Assembly: GCA_002731275.1 (NCBI GenBank)
Contig: PCBK01000198.1
Span: forward strand, 1-46,682
Length of the DNA stretch: 46,682 bases
Reading direction: 5' to 3'
DNA from: Deltaproteobacteria bacterium
GTDB lineage: Bacteria; Myxococcota_C; UBA6777
The stretch's first letter is position 1; every line of letters starts with the position of its first letter. Of this stretch, positions 7,623-16,509 are shown one piece after another. The translations under genes were made by a program, and so were the position numbers. Below the pieces are notes generated by a model. That model was not told the DNA's origin, searched no databases, and saw only the letters and a list, made by a program, of their open reading frames with translations.

Positions 7623-9446
7623 CTATTTTTTCTGTAGAAGGAGCTTCAGCCTTGCTTCACCGTGACCTTTTCCGAGGATCTTTTTGAGTCTGTCGTGGAA
7701 GTTGAAAGACTTATCATGTGGTGGATGGTGACATCCTTTACAGGTGCTCTCTGGGACATTGCGCACGATCAAAGCTTTATTCGCAGAAGCTGCGTGTAGC
7801 CCGCCGTAACTGTGACAATTTTCGCACTGAACACTGGCGAGTCGATGGGGTTTTTTGATGTTGTACAATCCACCGGGTTTCAGCCAGCCAGTCACGTGAC
7901 AGCCGATACAATCGAGATCGTATTGCTTCTTATCTTTGACGAGTGTTGGATAGGCATTGGCGTGACGTGTCTTTTTCCAGAATTGGTATGCTGCGGCGTG
8001 ACAGGTTTTGCACTTGTTCACCCCAGCATAAAAGTTCCCCTTTGCGTTTTTGAGGATTGGCTTGATCGCAGCGAGAGCCTTCAGGTTGGCCTTTTTGACA
8101 TCTTCACCATAGCGAGCCAATCGGTCCGCGATCGTCGGATCTTCTCCCAGTTTTCGGGCAAGAGGTACCAAAAAGTGAAGGTATCCATTGTGCCCTTTCT
8201 TCAATTGCGCAGGTGCTGAGAGGAGCTTCTTGGCGGCGACGATTTTCTTACGTAGAGCGTTGGCTTGGTTGATATAAATCCCAGCAAGAGGTGCAAAGGC
8301 AGCGCCTTGCTTTTTCATCTGTGCAGCCTGTCTCATATACGAAGCGACCTGCTCGTCCATCTTTTTGATCGCCGCTTTTCTCTGTCCAGCAGTCTCAACC
8401 CGCGCCCAAGGTAAACCGGATTTTTGCACGTAAAAGGACAACAATCCAGCCTTTTGTCCTTCTTTGGGGGTCGAGACCAAGAACGCACTCTCGATGCGTT
8501 TGGGGGTCGTAAGCTCAGCATCTTCAGCGCCTTCAATCGCGACATGGATCCCTTTGACCTTCTCCAGTATCGCCTCGACTTTTTGGAATCCCAATGTAGA
8601 GAGCAAGATGATCTTCTTTGCGCCTTTCTTTTGGAGAAGCGCGACCATCCGTTGGGCGGTCTTGAGGGGCGCAAGTCGTTTGAGTTTGCGTGCGCTCCAA
8701 AAATCCTTGGGCCAAGGATCTTCCTTATTCGGTGTCGAAGGTGCATCGGTCAACGAGAAGACCCCTACTTTCTCCCCCTTCCAGTCAAACACGACATGTG
8801 TAGGAAAGATCGCTTTCCCCGCGACATCAACGATGTTACTCGCGATTGTGTGGGCCGTGTTGCGTTTGGCGAGGCGCTTGAGCGTAGAGAGTCCAAAGGT
8901 CAGGTCGTAGGGTCCAACGCCCACAACACGATAACCGATCATACCGAACATATCAGCGACCATGTCGGCTTTGATATGTGCCTGTGTTTGTTTGCTTTTG
9001 GCCAGCTTGAGCTTTTCGAAGTAGAGGTTCCCGGCGTCCAACCTGAGGGGCTTGATGCCTTTGTAACGGAGCCCACCAACAAGCGCGCCAAGTCGAGGCA
9101 GACCACCGAGCATGTCAGCCTGACAACCACAAGGTTCATAGTAGGATTTAAGTCCACCGGAGAACAGGATGACGTTGGCTTGCGCTGGACCAATTTGCTT
9201 GTTGGGTAACAAGATATCTTTGGGGAGGGACGTCTTGAAGGGGCCCTTCTTTGCCTGGACTTTGTGTGTCGTCGGTCTTGATGTCGGGATGTTGCGTGTC
9301 GTCGGCTTGGATGCCGGACTCGTTTGTGTGGTGGCCTTTGACGTGGGGGGGTTCGTTTTGGGTGGGCGGGCGGCCATCAACCAGACGCTCAAGCCAAGCG
9401 CACAACACATCAACCACCAGGGACTCCCTTTTCGAAGCAATGCCAT
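7623..9446 (-). CDS. metallophosphoesterase-like / tetrahaem cytochrome c554-type fusion
   Basis: A 607-residue exported protein. The chosen start is ATG 9446, with AAAGGA 9 nt upstream; a TTG three codons earlier abuts that site and is less likely. After a signal anchor comes a Thr/Pro/Lys-rich linker (~25-70). Residues ~80-330 resemble the UshA/5'-nucleotidase metallophosphoesterase fold as found in multihaem fusions (a YYEPCGCQADMLGGLPR motif, then LDAGNL and VGPYDL). The C-terminal ~130 residues hold four CxxCH sites (~479, 513, 541, 569) plus extra His ligands, in the cytochrome c554/c-prime style. Several canonical phosphatase metal ligands are not obvious, so catalysis is uncertain. 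It likely works in the periplasm in electron transfer. It is transcribed leftward from a ~380-bp upstream interval. Confidence 0.8.
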   Translation of the reverse strand: MALLRKGSPWWLMCCALGLSVWLMAARPPKTNPPTSKATTQTSPASKPTTRNIPTSRPTTHKVQAKKGPFKTSLPKDILLPNKQIGPAQANVILFSGGLKSYYEPCGCQADMLGGLPRLGALVGGLRYKGIKPLRLDAGNLYFEKLKLAKSKQTQAHIKADMVADMFGMIGYRVVGVGPYDLTFGLSTLKRLAKRNTAHTIASNIVDVAGKAIFPTHVVFDWKGEKVGVFSLTDAPSTPNKEDPWPKDFWSARKLKRLAPLKTAQRMVALLQKKGAKKIILLSTLGFQKVEAILEKVKGIHVAIEGAEDAELTTPKRIESAFLVSTPKEGQKAGLLSFYVQKSGLPWARVETAGQRKAAIKKMDEQVASYMRQAAQMKKQGAAFAPLAGIYINQANALRKKIVAAKKLLSAPAQLKKGHNGYLHFLVPLARKLGEDPTIADRLARYGEDVKKANLKALAAIKPILKNAKGNFYAGVNKCKTCHAAAYQFWKKTRHANAYPTLVKDKKQYDLDCIGCHVTGWLKPGGLYNIKKPHRLASVQCENCHSYGGLHAASANKALIVRNVPESTCKGCHHPPHDKSFNFHDRLKKILGKGHGEARLKLLLQKK

Positions 9447-9830
9447 ATGAATCAATCCTTTCTACATAACAAAGGTGACGCGAGCACCATCTTCACGCTT
9501 GATCCAATCAGACGAAAATGGTGACAACCCAATGCTCTTCATACAGGTCTGTTTGGGGGATTGGGTGTATCCACAGGATAGTCGTGGCCCTCGGTAAAAT
9601 CAACAGACAGCCAACACTTTCCCCACGATACAACCTCTCCTGCTCAGAGACCTGCTAGCAAAACATGCAGACAACCCCAACCTATTCCCATCAGACGGTC
9701 GGAGAAGGTTGTTTGTAAGAGGTGTGTGCTTTGTTGGAAGATTATATGGAGAAGAAAGTCATGTGGAGAGGGGATCGCAGGCGATGATACCGGGTTCACC
9801 CCCAGCACCACAGGAAGGAAGTGGGTACAC
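9447..9830. other. intergenic, no gene seen
   Basis: It lies between the end of the giant Cys-rich gene and the start of the cytochrome fusion, both leftward. It must hold the latter's promoter and the former's 3' end. I see no convincing hairpin or coding sequence, and short open frames here are extensions of out-of-frame reading through the neighbour. Confidence 0.4.
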
Positions 9831-12800
9831 TTACTTGACGCAGGCTTTGATGGTTTTTCCGTCGACAGTGAGGCTACCACAGGAAGCTCTCGTGCCTTGC
9901 GCGAGACAGTCACCGGAGACCGTACATGGGACAGTACATTCCAGGCTGCTGCCATCACAGAGGCGCGTCGCGCAGGTGTTGGGGAAGGATGCCGAAGCAT
10001 TACATGTCCCGCCCACTGCGACATCACTACCACCAGGCATCGCGCAGAAGGTGCCGAGCTTGGCGTTTCTCTTCTCAGCACGACAGACATAGCCGTTTTT
10101 GCAATCATCAGCCTTGCTACATGAGCCTGTGTCAGGAACACACGCCATGACAGTCACATGCCCTGCTCCAACCGCCATAAAGGAAGGCGCGCACACAAAA
10201 CCACTCGCACAATCAGCGTCGACTTTACATGGCTCTTCGCACTTACCGGAGCCAAGACCACAGACACGGGTCTGACAATCGTTGGGGAAGGCTTGTGTAA
10301 TGGTGCATGTCGCGCCGACCTTTTTGTCAGTCGCGTCAGGAACACGACACTGTTTTTGGTATCCCATTGCAGCCGTAAGGTAGGTACAGACCTGACCGCT
10401 TGGGCAATCTTTGCTGGACTCACAAGCTGCATCACAGAGCTTCGTCTGGAAGCCTTCAACAGTCACGGTCCTACATTTGCCCACACCACAGTCAGCGTCG
10501 ACATTACAAGTCTCTACACAACGATCGTTGTCGGGATGGCACATCTTCGTCGTACATGTGCTGTTGAAGATGCTCTGTTTTGAGTCACACGTCGAGCCTG
10601 TGGCAGCTCCACTTCCAGCCTGACATGTGTAAACGATGCCTTGTGCTGTTCGTGCACCACGACAGACATTGGGCGCAGCACAGTCCGTCTTCTTCTGGCA
10701 GCTCGCGCCGACGTCAGGGACACAGCCTCTGACAGCCTTGTTGCCTTCGATGAAGGTCGAACCACACACGAGACCCTTCGGACAATCAGCGTCTTTGCCA
10801 CATGTCGCGACACACGCCTGTGTACCCGCCTCACAGAAGCGGTTCTCACAGTCACCAGGGATCTTCGTGTCCGTACACGCGTCACCAATTTTCTTCTTAC
10901 CGCTGGGGCGCTTGATACACTTCTTGATAATTGTACCTTGTAGATCGAAGTCGAGCGCACAGACAGGTTCAGCGGACGGGCAGACCGCGTCATGTGTACA
11001 TTCAACGCCACTAGAGACACAAGCTCGGGCGAGTGAACCACCGCTAAGTTCGACACTTCCACAAAGAGTGCGAGGACTGCTTGTACAATCAGCGTCTTTT
11101 TCACATGTATCAACACACACTTTGAGTGAGGGATGACACAGACCGGATTGGCAATCCGCATTGAGCGCACACACAGAGCCGGCTTTCTTTGCGTTACTGT
11201 CAGGGGGCAGACACAGATAGTCGATCTGCTTACCGCTCTCCCGAACCGTACAGATTGTTGTTTTGTAAGTACAATCGGCGGTCTTTTTGCAAACTTGTGG
11301 TGGGGGTGCGCAGGCGAAGACTTTGCTTCCTGAGATGGTGAGCTCAGTACAGACCTCACCAGAAGGACAATCACCCAGGCCAGATGTACAGGTTTGGGTA
11401 CACTTGTTGGTGATGAAGTTACACATTGAGGTTTGACATTGCCCCAGTGAAGTACATGCGTCACCGACTTTTCCGACATTTGGATCGCTTGGTTTGACGC
11501 ACGAGAAGGTGACACCACCAGCGGAGAGTGACGCTTTACAGACCTCACCAGAGGGGCAATCGGCGTTCCCCTGACAATCTTGACGGGCACCTGTGATGCA
11601 GGCGTTGATCTGTGTCGTCAAGAAAGAGAACGTTCCACAGTACTCAGTCGGTGCACAGTCTCTATGTGCCTGACAGATATCAGTACACTTGCTCTGATTG
11701 GGCTCACACAAACCTGTCGCGCAGGTGTTGCCTGCAGGAGGAGGTGTACAGGTGTCGCCCTTCTTGCTCTTGGTGCCAATAGCCACACAAGACGTGACCA
11801 CCTGGTTACCCGCGCCAAGGTCGGGCTTACAGGCTTCGCCAGTTGCGCAATCAGAGTCCTTGAAGCACTGACGACAGATGTTTGCAGGCCACTTTCCGTC
11901 CAAAATGGCCTCAGTACATGAGTAAGGTGCCGTACAACCCCCCGTCTTACAGAAGATGGAGCATCGTCTGGTTGATGGATCACAGAGCCCGGTCTGGCAT
12001 TGGTCTGTGCGAGAGGGATCGCATGTGTCACCGATCTTGGACGAACCTTTGGCTGTATCACAGGTGCGTTGTGCACGGTTGTCTGTGTCATAGGACAAGG
12101 TGCAGAATTCACCGGACTGACAATCACTGTCCGCATCACATGCTTTGCTGATCGTTGCGCAGAGGTTGAGATTGTTGGGGCCATTGGCTGTCGACTCACA
12201 ACGGAATTGCAACGGACAGCTCGTGCTCTTTCCACCGTTACATGGTGGGGAACACGTCTTCAGAGTGGGATGACAGAGACCACTTTGGCAGTCAGCGTCT
12301 TGTGTACATTTTGCGCCATGAGCGGCCTTTGTGGTCTCGGGCTCACGACAAGAGAGGATCGTGTCACTACCACGTTTGGTGTATTGGCAGATCTGACCTC
12401 TCGGACAATCCGCATCACCTTCACAGACCTTGAAACCACAGAGTTGGAACTTCGTGGCTTTGCCTGTTGAGTCTTTGACTTCGCGCTGTGTACAGAGGAA
12501 GGAGTCATCCACAGGGTTGACAGGTGGGGTCTTGCTTGCATCGAGACATTCGTCGATTTTGAGGCACGGTGCAGAGCAGTACCCTTCAGGCAAGAGACAG
12601 ACATTGGAAGCACAATCGCTGTGTTGCGTACACTTCTTACCAGTCTCACTCGTACTTGATCCTGGGGTATTACAGAACAAACTCAGTGTGTTGTTTTTCT
12701 CGACAATCTGACATTCTTCTTGTGAAGCACAGTTGTTCCTCGTTGCACAGGTCAAACCCGTCCCTGGACGAACACACATCGTTGTTTGGATGGGAGAAAA

Positions 12801-14363
12801 ACCAGTCAGGGTGAGATTCTGTTGGTTACAGTCGTAGCCAGCAGGACAGAGATTGCTTTTGGAGTTACAGGGTTTTGAGCAGCGGCCACTCAGACAGATG
12901 CGGGAGGCACAGTCTTCGTCTTTGCTACAAACCTCACCGACAGCGGCGGTCGCGGTTCCTTTGGTGACACAGGTCAACTTGAACTCACCAGTGTCTCTGA
13001 CAATCGCGCTACAGATTTCGCCTTGTGTCGTACAATTTGCATCTTCTTTGCAGTCTGTGTAGGACTTTGTACAGACGCGAACGCTGCCTTTTGTACCGTT
13101 GACAGTAAGCGCACTGGGATTACAAAGTAAACCGCCGACACAATCCCTAGTAGAGTCCTTGCAAAGAGTCGCACAGACATCTGTATCAGGTAGACAATAG
13201 CGACTTTGACAGTCATCGTTGTCGGTACAAGGTTGTCCTTTTCCAACCGCGCCTGTTTTGGGTTGTTGACAGTACGTCTCTATTTTTGAGGAGATAACTT
13301 TGGGTGAGCAGAAGTAATCTTCGTGGACACACTCCCCAGTTTTGTCGCAAGGCACACCGTTGGGACCGGGTTGGCAGATTTTGTAGGTTTGCTTGTTGGT
13401 GAAATCTGTGAACTCATAGGCTTTACAGACATAGCCCGTCCCACAATCAGCGTCAGCATCGCACAAGACACTACACATACGTAGGCTCTTCTTGATACAA
13501 ACGCCACTGTAACACTCAGTCTCACTATCACACACTTCGCCGAGTTCTTTGGTCGAGCCGGGCTTGGCCTGACATCGCGTCTCGTATTTTCCTTTGGTGA
13601 TGTTGGGGACGAGGATACAAAAAGTAGACTGATCGGTGGAGCAGTCATTGTTGCGTGAGCACTGGTCCCCACCAGGGAAACAGACATTGAGCTTCACATT
13701 ACCAATGTCAACAGAGTCGCAGCTTCCACCACCGGGACAATCGTTGCTATCGCGGCAGGTCTTCGTACATTTTTTGTATTTGCCATAGCAGAGGGTCGAC
13801 TGGCAATCGCCAGGTGCTGCTTTGGTCGGATCACAGGTCTCACCAAAACTGGCTGCGCCTGTATTTCCGGGCAGACAATACAACTCGTTGTTTTGGGAAG
13901 CATCAGGGATACAAAATGTCCCAGTACGTGAAGCACAGTCAGCATCGCTGGTACATTTGGGAGGAGGTCCAAGATCGGGTTCTTTTTCGACGATGGGCTC
14001 TTCAGGTGTCGGCTCGGAGGCATCAGCTTCTTCGACGACAGGTTCGGGAGCCGGTTCTTCCTTGACCGTGGGCTCTTCGGGTGTCGGTTCGGGTTTCGCA
14101 GGCTCAGCAGGCTTGCGATATCCCGGCGGGACAGTGACACACAGTTGTTGGATGCATTTCTGGTTGGCGCCCTGGCAGTCTGTGTCGCTGGTGCAAGCAG
14201 GCGCAGCAGTCCTGGGCTTACATGAACCATCTGTACACACTTGTGAGCCAGAACAATCTGTGTCGTAGGTACACTCAGGTTGGCTACAGTGGACGAGCAT
14301 CGCCCCCCAACCAAACAGACAACACAAAGTCAAAAGACGAAGCGAAATCAAACGAAACTTCAT
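9831..14363 (-). CDS. giant Cys-rich modular secreted protein (14 repeats)
   Basis: A 1510-residue protein starting at ATG 14363, with GAGGA 5 nt upstream; an ATG nine codons earlier lacks such a site. A signal sequence ends near LVHC, a non-canonical lipobox, so lipidation is uncertain. Then come two short Cys knots, a Pro/Glu-rich stalk (~80-140), another Cys module, and 14 tandem modules of ~95-105 residues. Each module starts with a G-x-x-C motif and follows the pattern C..(D)C.s..C....C...C....DC..g..C, similar to the dickkopf/EGF-like Cys-rich repeats of myxobacterial surface proteins. It is probably a disulfide-stabilised cell-surface stalk or adhesin; no catalytic motif is present. 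It is transcribed alone. The repetitive composition creates long meaningless open frames in other registers. Confidence 0.8.
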   Translation of the reverse strand: MKFRLISLRLLTLCCLFGWGAMLVHCSQPECTYDTDCSGSQVCTDGSCKPRTAAPACTSDTDCQGANQKCIQQLCVTVPPGYRKPAEPAKPEPTPEEPTVKEEPAPEPVVEEADASEPTPEEPIVEKEPDLGPPPKCTSDADCASRTGTFCIPDASQNNELYCLPGNTGAASFGETCDPTKAAPGDCQSTLCYGKYKKCTKTCRDSNDCPGGGSCDSVDIGNVKLNVCFPGGDQCSRNNDCSTDQSTFCILVPNITKGKYETRCQAKPGSTKELGEVCDSETECYSGVCIKKSLRMCSVLCDADADCGTGYVCKAYEFTDFTNKQTYKICQPGPNGVPCDKTGECVHEDYFCSPKVISSKIETYCQQPKTGAVGKGQPCTDNDDCQSRYCLPDTDVCATLCKDSTRDCVGGLLCNPSALTVNGTKGSVRVCTKSYTDCKEDANCTTQGEICSAIVRDTGEFKLTCVTKGTATAAVGEVCSKDEDCASRICLSGRCSKPCNSKSNLCPAGYDCNQQNLTLTGFSPIQTTMCVRPGTGLTCATRNNCASQEECQIVEKNNTLSLFCNTPGSSTSETGKKCTQHSDCASNVCLLPEGYCSAPCLKIDECLDASKTPPVNPVDDSFLCTQREVKDSTGKATKFQLCGFKVCEGDADCPRGQICQYTKRGSDTILSCREPETTKAAHGAKCTQDADCQSGLCHPTLKTCSPPCNGGKSTSCPLQFRCESTANGPNNLNLCATISKACDADSDCQSGEFCTLSYDTDNRAQRTCDTAKGSSKIGDTCDPSRTDQCQTGLCDPSTRRCSIFCKTGGCTAPYSCTEAILDGKWPANICRQCFKDSDCATGEACKPDLGAGNQVVTSCVAIGTKSKKGDTCTPPPAGNTCATGLCEPNQSKCTDICQAHRDCAPTEYCGTFSFLTTQINACITGARQDCQGNADCPSGEVCKASLSAGGVTFSCVKPSDPNVGKVGDACTSLGQCQTSMCNFITNKCTQTCTSGLGDCPSGEVCTELTISGSKVFACAPPPQVCKKTADCTYKTTICTVRESGKQIDYLCLPPDSNAKKAGSVCALNADCQSGLCHPSLKVCVDTCEKDADCTSSPRTLCGSVELSGGSLARACVSSGVECTHDAVCPSAEPVCALDFDLQGTIIKKCIKRPSGKKKIGDACTDTKIPGDCENRFCEAGTQACVATCGKDADCPKGLVCGSTFIEGNKAVRGCVPDVGASCQKKTDCAAPNVCRGARTAQGIVYTCQAGSGAATGSTCDSKQSIFNSTCTTKMCHPDNDRCVETCNVDADCGVGKCRTVTVEGFQTKLCDAACESSKDCPSGQVCTYLTAAMGYQKQCRVPDATDKKVGATCTITQAFPNDCQTRVCGLGSGKCEEPCKVDADCASGFVCAPSFMAVGAGHVTVMACVPDTGSCSKADDCKNGYVCRAEKRNAKLGTFCAMPGGSDVAVGGTCNASASFPNTCATRLCDGSSLECTVPCTVSGDCLAQGTRASCGSLTVDGKTIKACVK

Positions 14364-14707
14364 GGAAATCCTCAATATTTTCAGCTTCACGATGATCGGA
14401 TGTGAATGACACGTAATCGGGAAAAAAACCCGTTATCACAGGATGCTACCTTAGCGGAGTTGCCAGAAACGGTCAATCATCCAATTCTGCGATCACGGCT
14501 GAAACCTCAAAAAAGACAAAAATCTTTCAACGAAACAACACACTATACTCTATCGAAGAAAACAGACCCAAATGATCTTTTTCTCATCCTCTACCTTACA
14601 ATGACCACCCTCCTCTTCAAAACGTCTCACCCTCCGAGAGATACGTGATCGGTCTTTTCAGAGAGAATCAATTATCCAAATAGATTCAATCGATTAACGA
14701 AAAGCGT
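14364..14707. other. intergenic, no gene seen
   Basis: It separates the leftward giant gene from the tRNA promoter. Top-strand composition is strongly C/A biased: I counted 45 G and 78 C in 14401-14700, typical of the left side of this window. A tiny CGGG-A7-CCCG hairpin lies near 14418-14434. Nothing else is recognised. Confidence 0.4.
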
Positions 14708-14736
14708 TTGACACATTGTAGACCTTGTGGTATAGG
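14708..14736 (+). promoter_or_regulatory. sigma-70-type promoter of tRNA-His
   Basis: A perfect -35 TTGACA (14708-14713), a 17-bp spacer and a -10 TATAGG (14731-14736). The predicted start near 14743 gives a ~37-nt leader before the tRNA. Confidence 0.7.
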
Positions 14737-14779
14737 GTATGAACGTTTTTTTCAGATGGCAACATTTGAATCAAACATG

Positions 14780-14856
14780 GCGGATGTAGCTCAGTTGGTT
14801 AGAGCGCCTGACTGTGACTCAGGAGGTCGCCGGTTCGAGACCGGTTATCCGCCCCA
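14780..14856 (+). tRNA. tRNA-His (GTG anticodon)
   Basis: A complete cloverleaf. The acceptor stem GCGGATG pairs with TATCCGC, the D arm carries GGTTAGAGC, the anticodon stem CCTGA/TCAGG encloses CTGTGAC with anticodon GTG at 14814-14816, and the T arm GCCGG/CCGGT has loop TTCGAGA. CCA is encoded at 14854-14856. The discriminator is C73 (14853), and a G at 14779 can serve as the G-1 identity base typical of tRNA-His. Confidence 0.97.
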
Positions 14857-14861
14857 CATAA

Positions 14862-14894
14862 AACCTCGAACCTTTATGGTTCGGGGTTTTTTTT
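14862..14894 (+). terminator. factor-independent terminator after tRNA-His
   Basis: An 11-bp stem (AACCTCGAACC with GGTTCGGGGTT, one wobble pair) with the 5-nt loop TTTAT, running into a stretch of nine T. It lies 5 nt after the CCA end. Confidence 0.9.
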
Positions 14895-14970
14895 TGCCCT
14901 TTTCACACCCCCGCATACAACATCTCACTACCATCGACTTGTGAATACCACCCACAAGGAGGAGCCCACA

Positions 14971-15441
14971 ATGGCTGGAAAATACTACGAAGACCTCGAA
15001 GTAGGAAGCACCCTGAAGCACCCAATGGGTCGCACCATCACGGAGATGGACAACGTCATGTTTACCTCTCTGACCATGAACACACAGCCCCTCCATCTCA
15101 ACGAAGACTACGCAAAAAACACGCGCTTTGGCAAACGCATCGTCAATGGGATCTTCACCCTCGGCCTCGCTGTAGGTCTCACAGTCGCTGACCTCACAGA
15201 AGGTACACTCGTCGCCAACCTCGGTTATGAAAGCATCAAGCACCCTCACCCAATGTTCCACGGTGATACGTTGTACGTCGAGACAGAGATCGTGAGCAAA
15301 CGAGCGTCCCGCTCCAATCCAGGACAAGGTATCGTCACCTTCCGACATATCGGACGTAATCAGGATGGCGTCATCACCATCCAATTCGAACGCTCCGCGC
15401 TCATGCACATGAAGCCCGCCCAAGACGAGAGTGCTTCCTAA
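14971..15441 (+). CDS. MaoC-family acyl-CoA hydratase
   Basis: A 156-residue hotdog-fold protein. ATG 14971 is chosen because AAGGAGGAG lies 7 nt upstream; a GTG ten codons earlier has no such site. The hydratase segment is NEDYAKNTRFGKRIVNG: the conserved Asp is present, but the His usual in the hydratase-2 motif is Asn here, as I recall for some mesaconyl/itaconyl-CoA type hydratases. It probably adds water to a branched C4/C5 enoyl-CoA in the cytoplasm. The next gene, 24 bp downstream, is a CitE-type C-C lyase, and such pairs act in sequence (for example itaconyl-CoA hydratase then citramalyl-CoA lyase). No CoA-transferase partner is in the window. Confidence 0.85.
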   Translation: MAGKYYEDLEVGSTLKHPMGRTITEMDNVMFTSLTMNTQPLHLNEDYAKNTRFGKRIVNGIFTLGLAVGLTVADLTEGTLVANLGYESIKHPHPMFHGDTLYVETEIVSKRASRSNPGQGIVTFRHIGRNQDGVITIQFERSALMHMKPAQDESAS

Positions 15442-15465
15442 CCCTTCTTTTTTGTGGAGGATATC

Positions 15466-16347
15466 ATGTCACGAATTCGCCGCTCTGTGTTGTACATGCC
15501 TGGCGACAGCCTCAAGAAAATCACCAAAGCTACACAGCTCGATGTCGACTCCATCGTCATGGATCTCGAAGATGGTGTCGCCCTTAACAACAAACAAGCC
15601 GGACGTGAGACGATCGTCGAAGCCTTCAACACACTCGACTTTGGTCGCAGAGAACGTCTGGTCCGCATCAACCCCTTCGACTCTCCCTTCGCACAAGACG
15701 ATCTCGACAAAACGATCGGTGTCAAACCCGATGGTTACGTCATCCCCAAAGTCGAATCCGCCGACGATCTCCAACAAGTCGACACCTTCCTTGAACAGGC
15801 CGAACAAGCAAACGGCTGGGAAGTCGGCTCAATCAAACTCCTCGCGATCATCGAGACCGCACGAGGTGTCTTTCACCTCCCGCAGATCGTCACAGCGAGT
15901 GAACGCCTATCCGCTCTGATGTTCGGCTCAGAAGATCTCGCAGGTGACATGGGCGCCATCCGCACCCCAGAAGGGATGGAGATCCTCTACGCACGAAGCG
16001 CCGTCGTCCTCGCTGCTGCCGCCTATAAACTCGACGCGATCGACACTGTGTACCCGGACTTTCGTGACCACGAAGGACTCAAACGCGAATCTCTCTTCGC
16101 CAAACAACTCGGCTACTGTGGAAAAATGGCCATCCACCCAGGGCAGGTCCCCATCATGAACGATGTCTTCGTACCGACTCCAGAAGAGATCGACTACGCA
16201 CAGCGCCTAATCGCGGCCAATGACCAACACCAATCAGAAGGCACTGGCGCGTTCGCCTTTGAAGGCAAAATGGTCGATATGCCCATGATCCGCAGCGCAC
16301 AAAAAGTCATCCAACAAGCCACACAAGCCGGTATCCTCCAAGCATAG
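15466..16347 (+). CDS. HpcH/HpaI-type citrate-lyase-beta-like CoA lyase
   Basis: A 293-residue CitE-like TIM barrel. ATG 15466 follows GGAGG by 5 nt. Family hallmarks in order: RRSVLYMPGDS (phosphate/CoA loop), MDLEDGV, RINPFDSP, PKVES, IIETARGV and FGSEDLAGDMG (Mg-binding acids), GKMAIHPGQ (substrate Arg/His loop), and a C-terminal lid. These enzymes cleave or form beta-hydroxyacyl-CoA thioesters such as malyl-CoA or citramalyl-CoA. The operon partner is the MaoC hydratase directly upstream. Substrate choice between malyl-CoA and citramalyl-CoA cannot be told from sequence alone. It is followed by the intergenic hairpin repeat. Confidence 0.88.
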   Translation: MSRIRRSVLYMPGDSLKKITKATQLDVDSIVMDLEDGVALNNKQAGRETIVEAFNTLDFGRRERLVRINPFDSPFAQDDLDKTIGVKPDGYVIPKVESADDLQQVDTFLEQAEQANGWEVGSIKLLAIIETARGVFHLPQIVTASERLSALMFGSEDLAGDMGAIRTPEGMEILYARSAVVLAAAAYKLDAIDTVYPDFRDHEGLKRESLFAKQLGYCGKMAIHPGQVPIMNDVFVPTPEEIDYAQRLIAANDQHQSEGTGAFAFEGKMVDMPMIRSAQKVIQQATQAGILQA

Positions 16348-16357
16348 CCAGCGCAGT

Positions 16358-16498
16358 CAAAAACAGCCTCGAAGAGGCTCAACTGAGGGGGAAGACAAGC
16401 GCAGCGCGTCTGGGGGATTTCAAAATCCCCCGATAGCTCTCCTAAAATCCATGTCCCCCAATCGCTCTCCTAAAATCCATGCCCCCAATCGCTCTCCC
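16358..16498. repeat. intergenic repeat, full copy B
   Basis: It matches 7498-7617 almost exactly over the first ~55 bp. The second hairpin is GGGGGATTT (16412-16420) with AAATCCCCC (16423-16431). Compared with copy A, both arms have changed together, so pairing is kept. After it come 2.5 tandem units of ~27-28 bp (CCCCCGATAGCTCTCCTAAA and variants CCCCCAATCGCTCTCC) at 16427, 16455 and 16482. Like copy A, it lies between convergent genes. Confidence 0.75.
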
Positions 16499-16509
16499 CT
16501 CCCGGGGCA

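Noticed and set aside
8424-9209. 261-codon open frame on the + strand
   Set aside because: Antisense to the metallophosphoesterase/cytochrome gene, no start signal, no recognisable domain.
10514-11590. Long open frame (358 codons) on the minus strand in another register of the giant Cys-rich gene
   Set aside because: It runs inside the real gene, has no ribosome-binding site, and its Val/Arg/Ser-rich composition mirrors the repeated Cys modules read out of frame.
14708-14944. Open frame across the tRNA-His gene
   Set aside because: It is a reading of tRNA, promoter and terminator sequence.
14845-15423. 192-codon open frame on the minus strand
   Set aside because: Antisense to the MaoC hydratase, which has a clear ribosome-binding site and motif.
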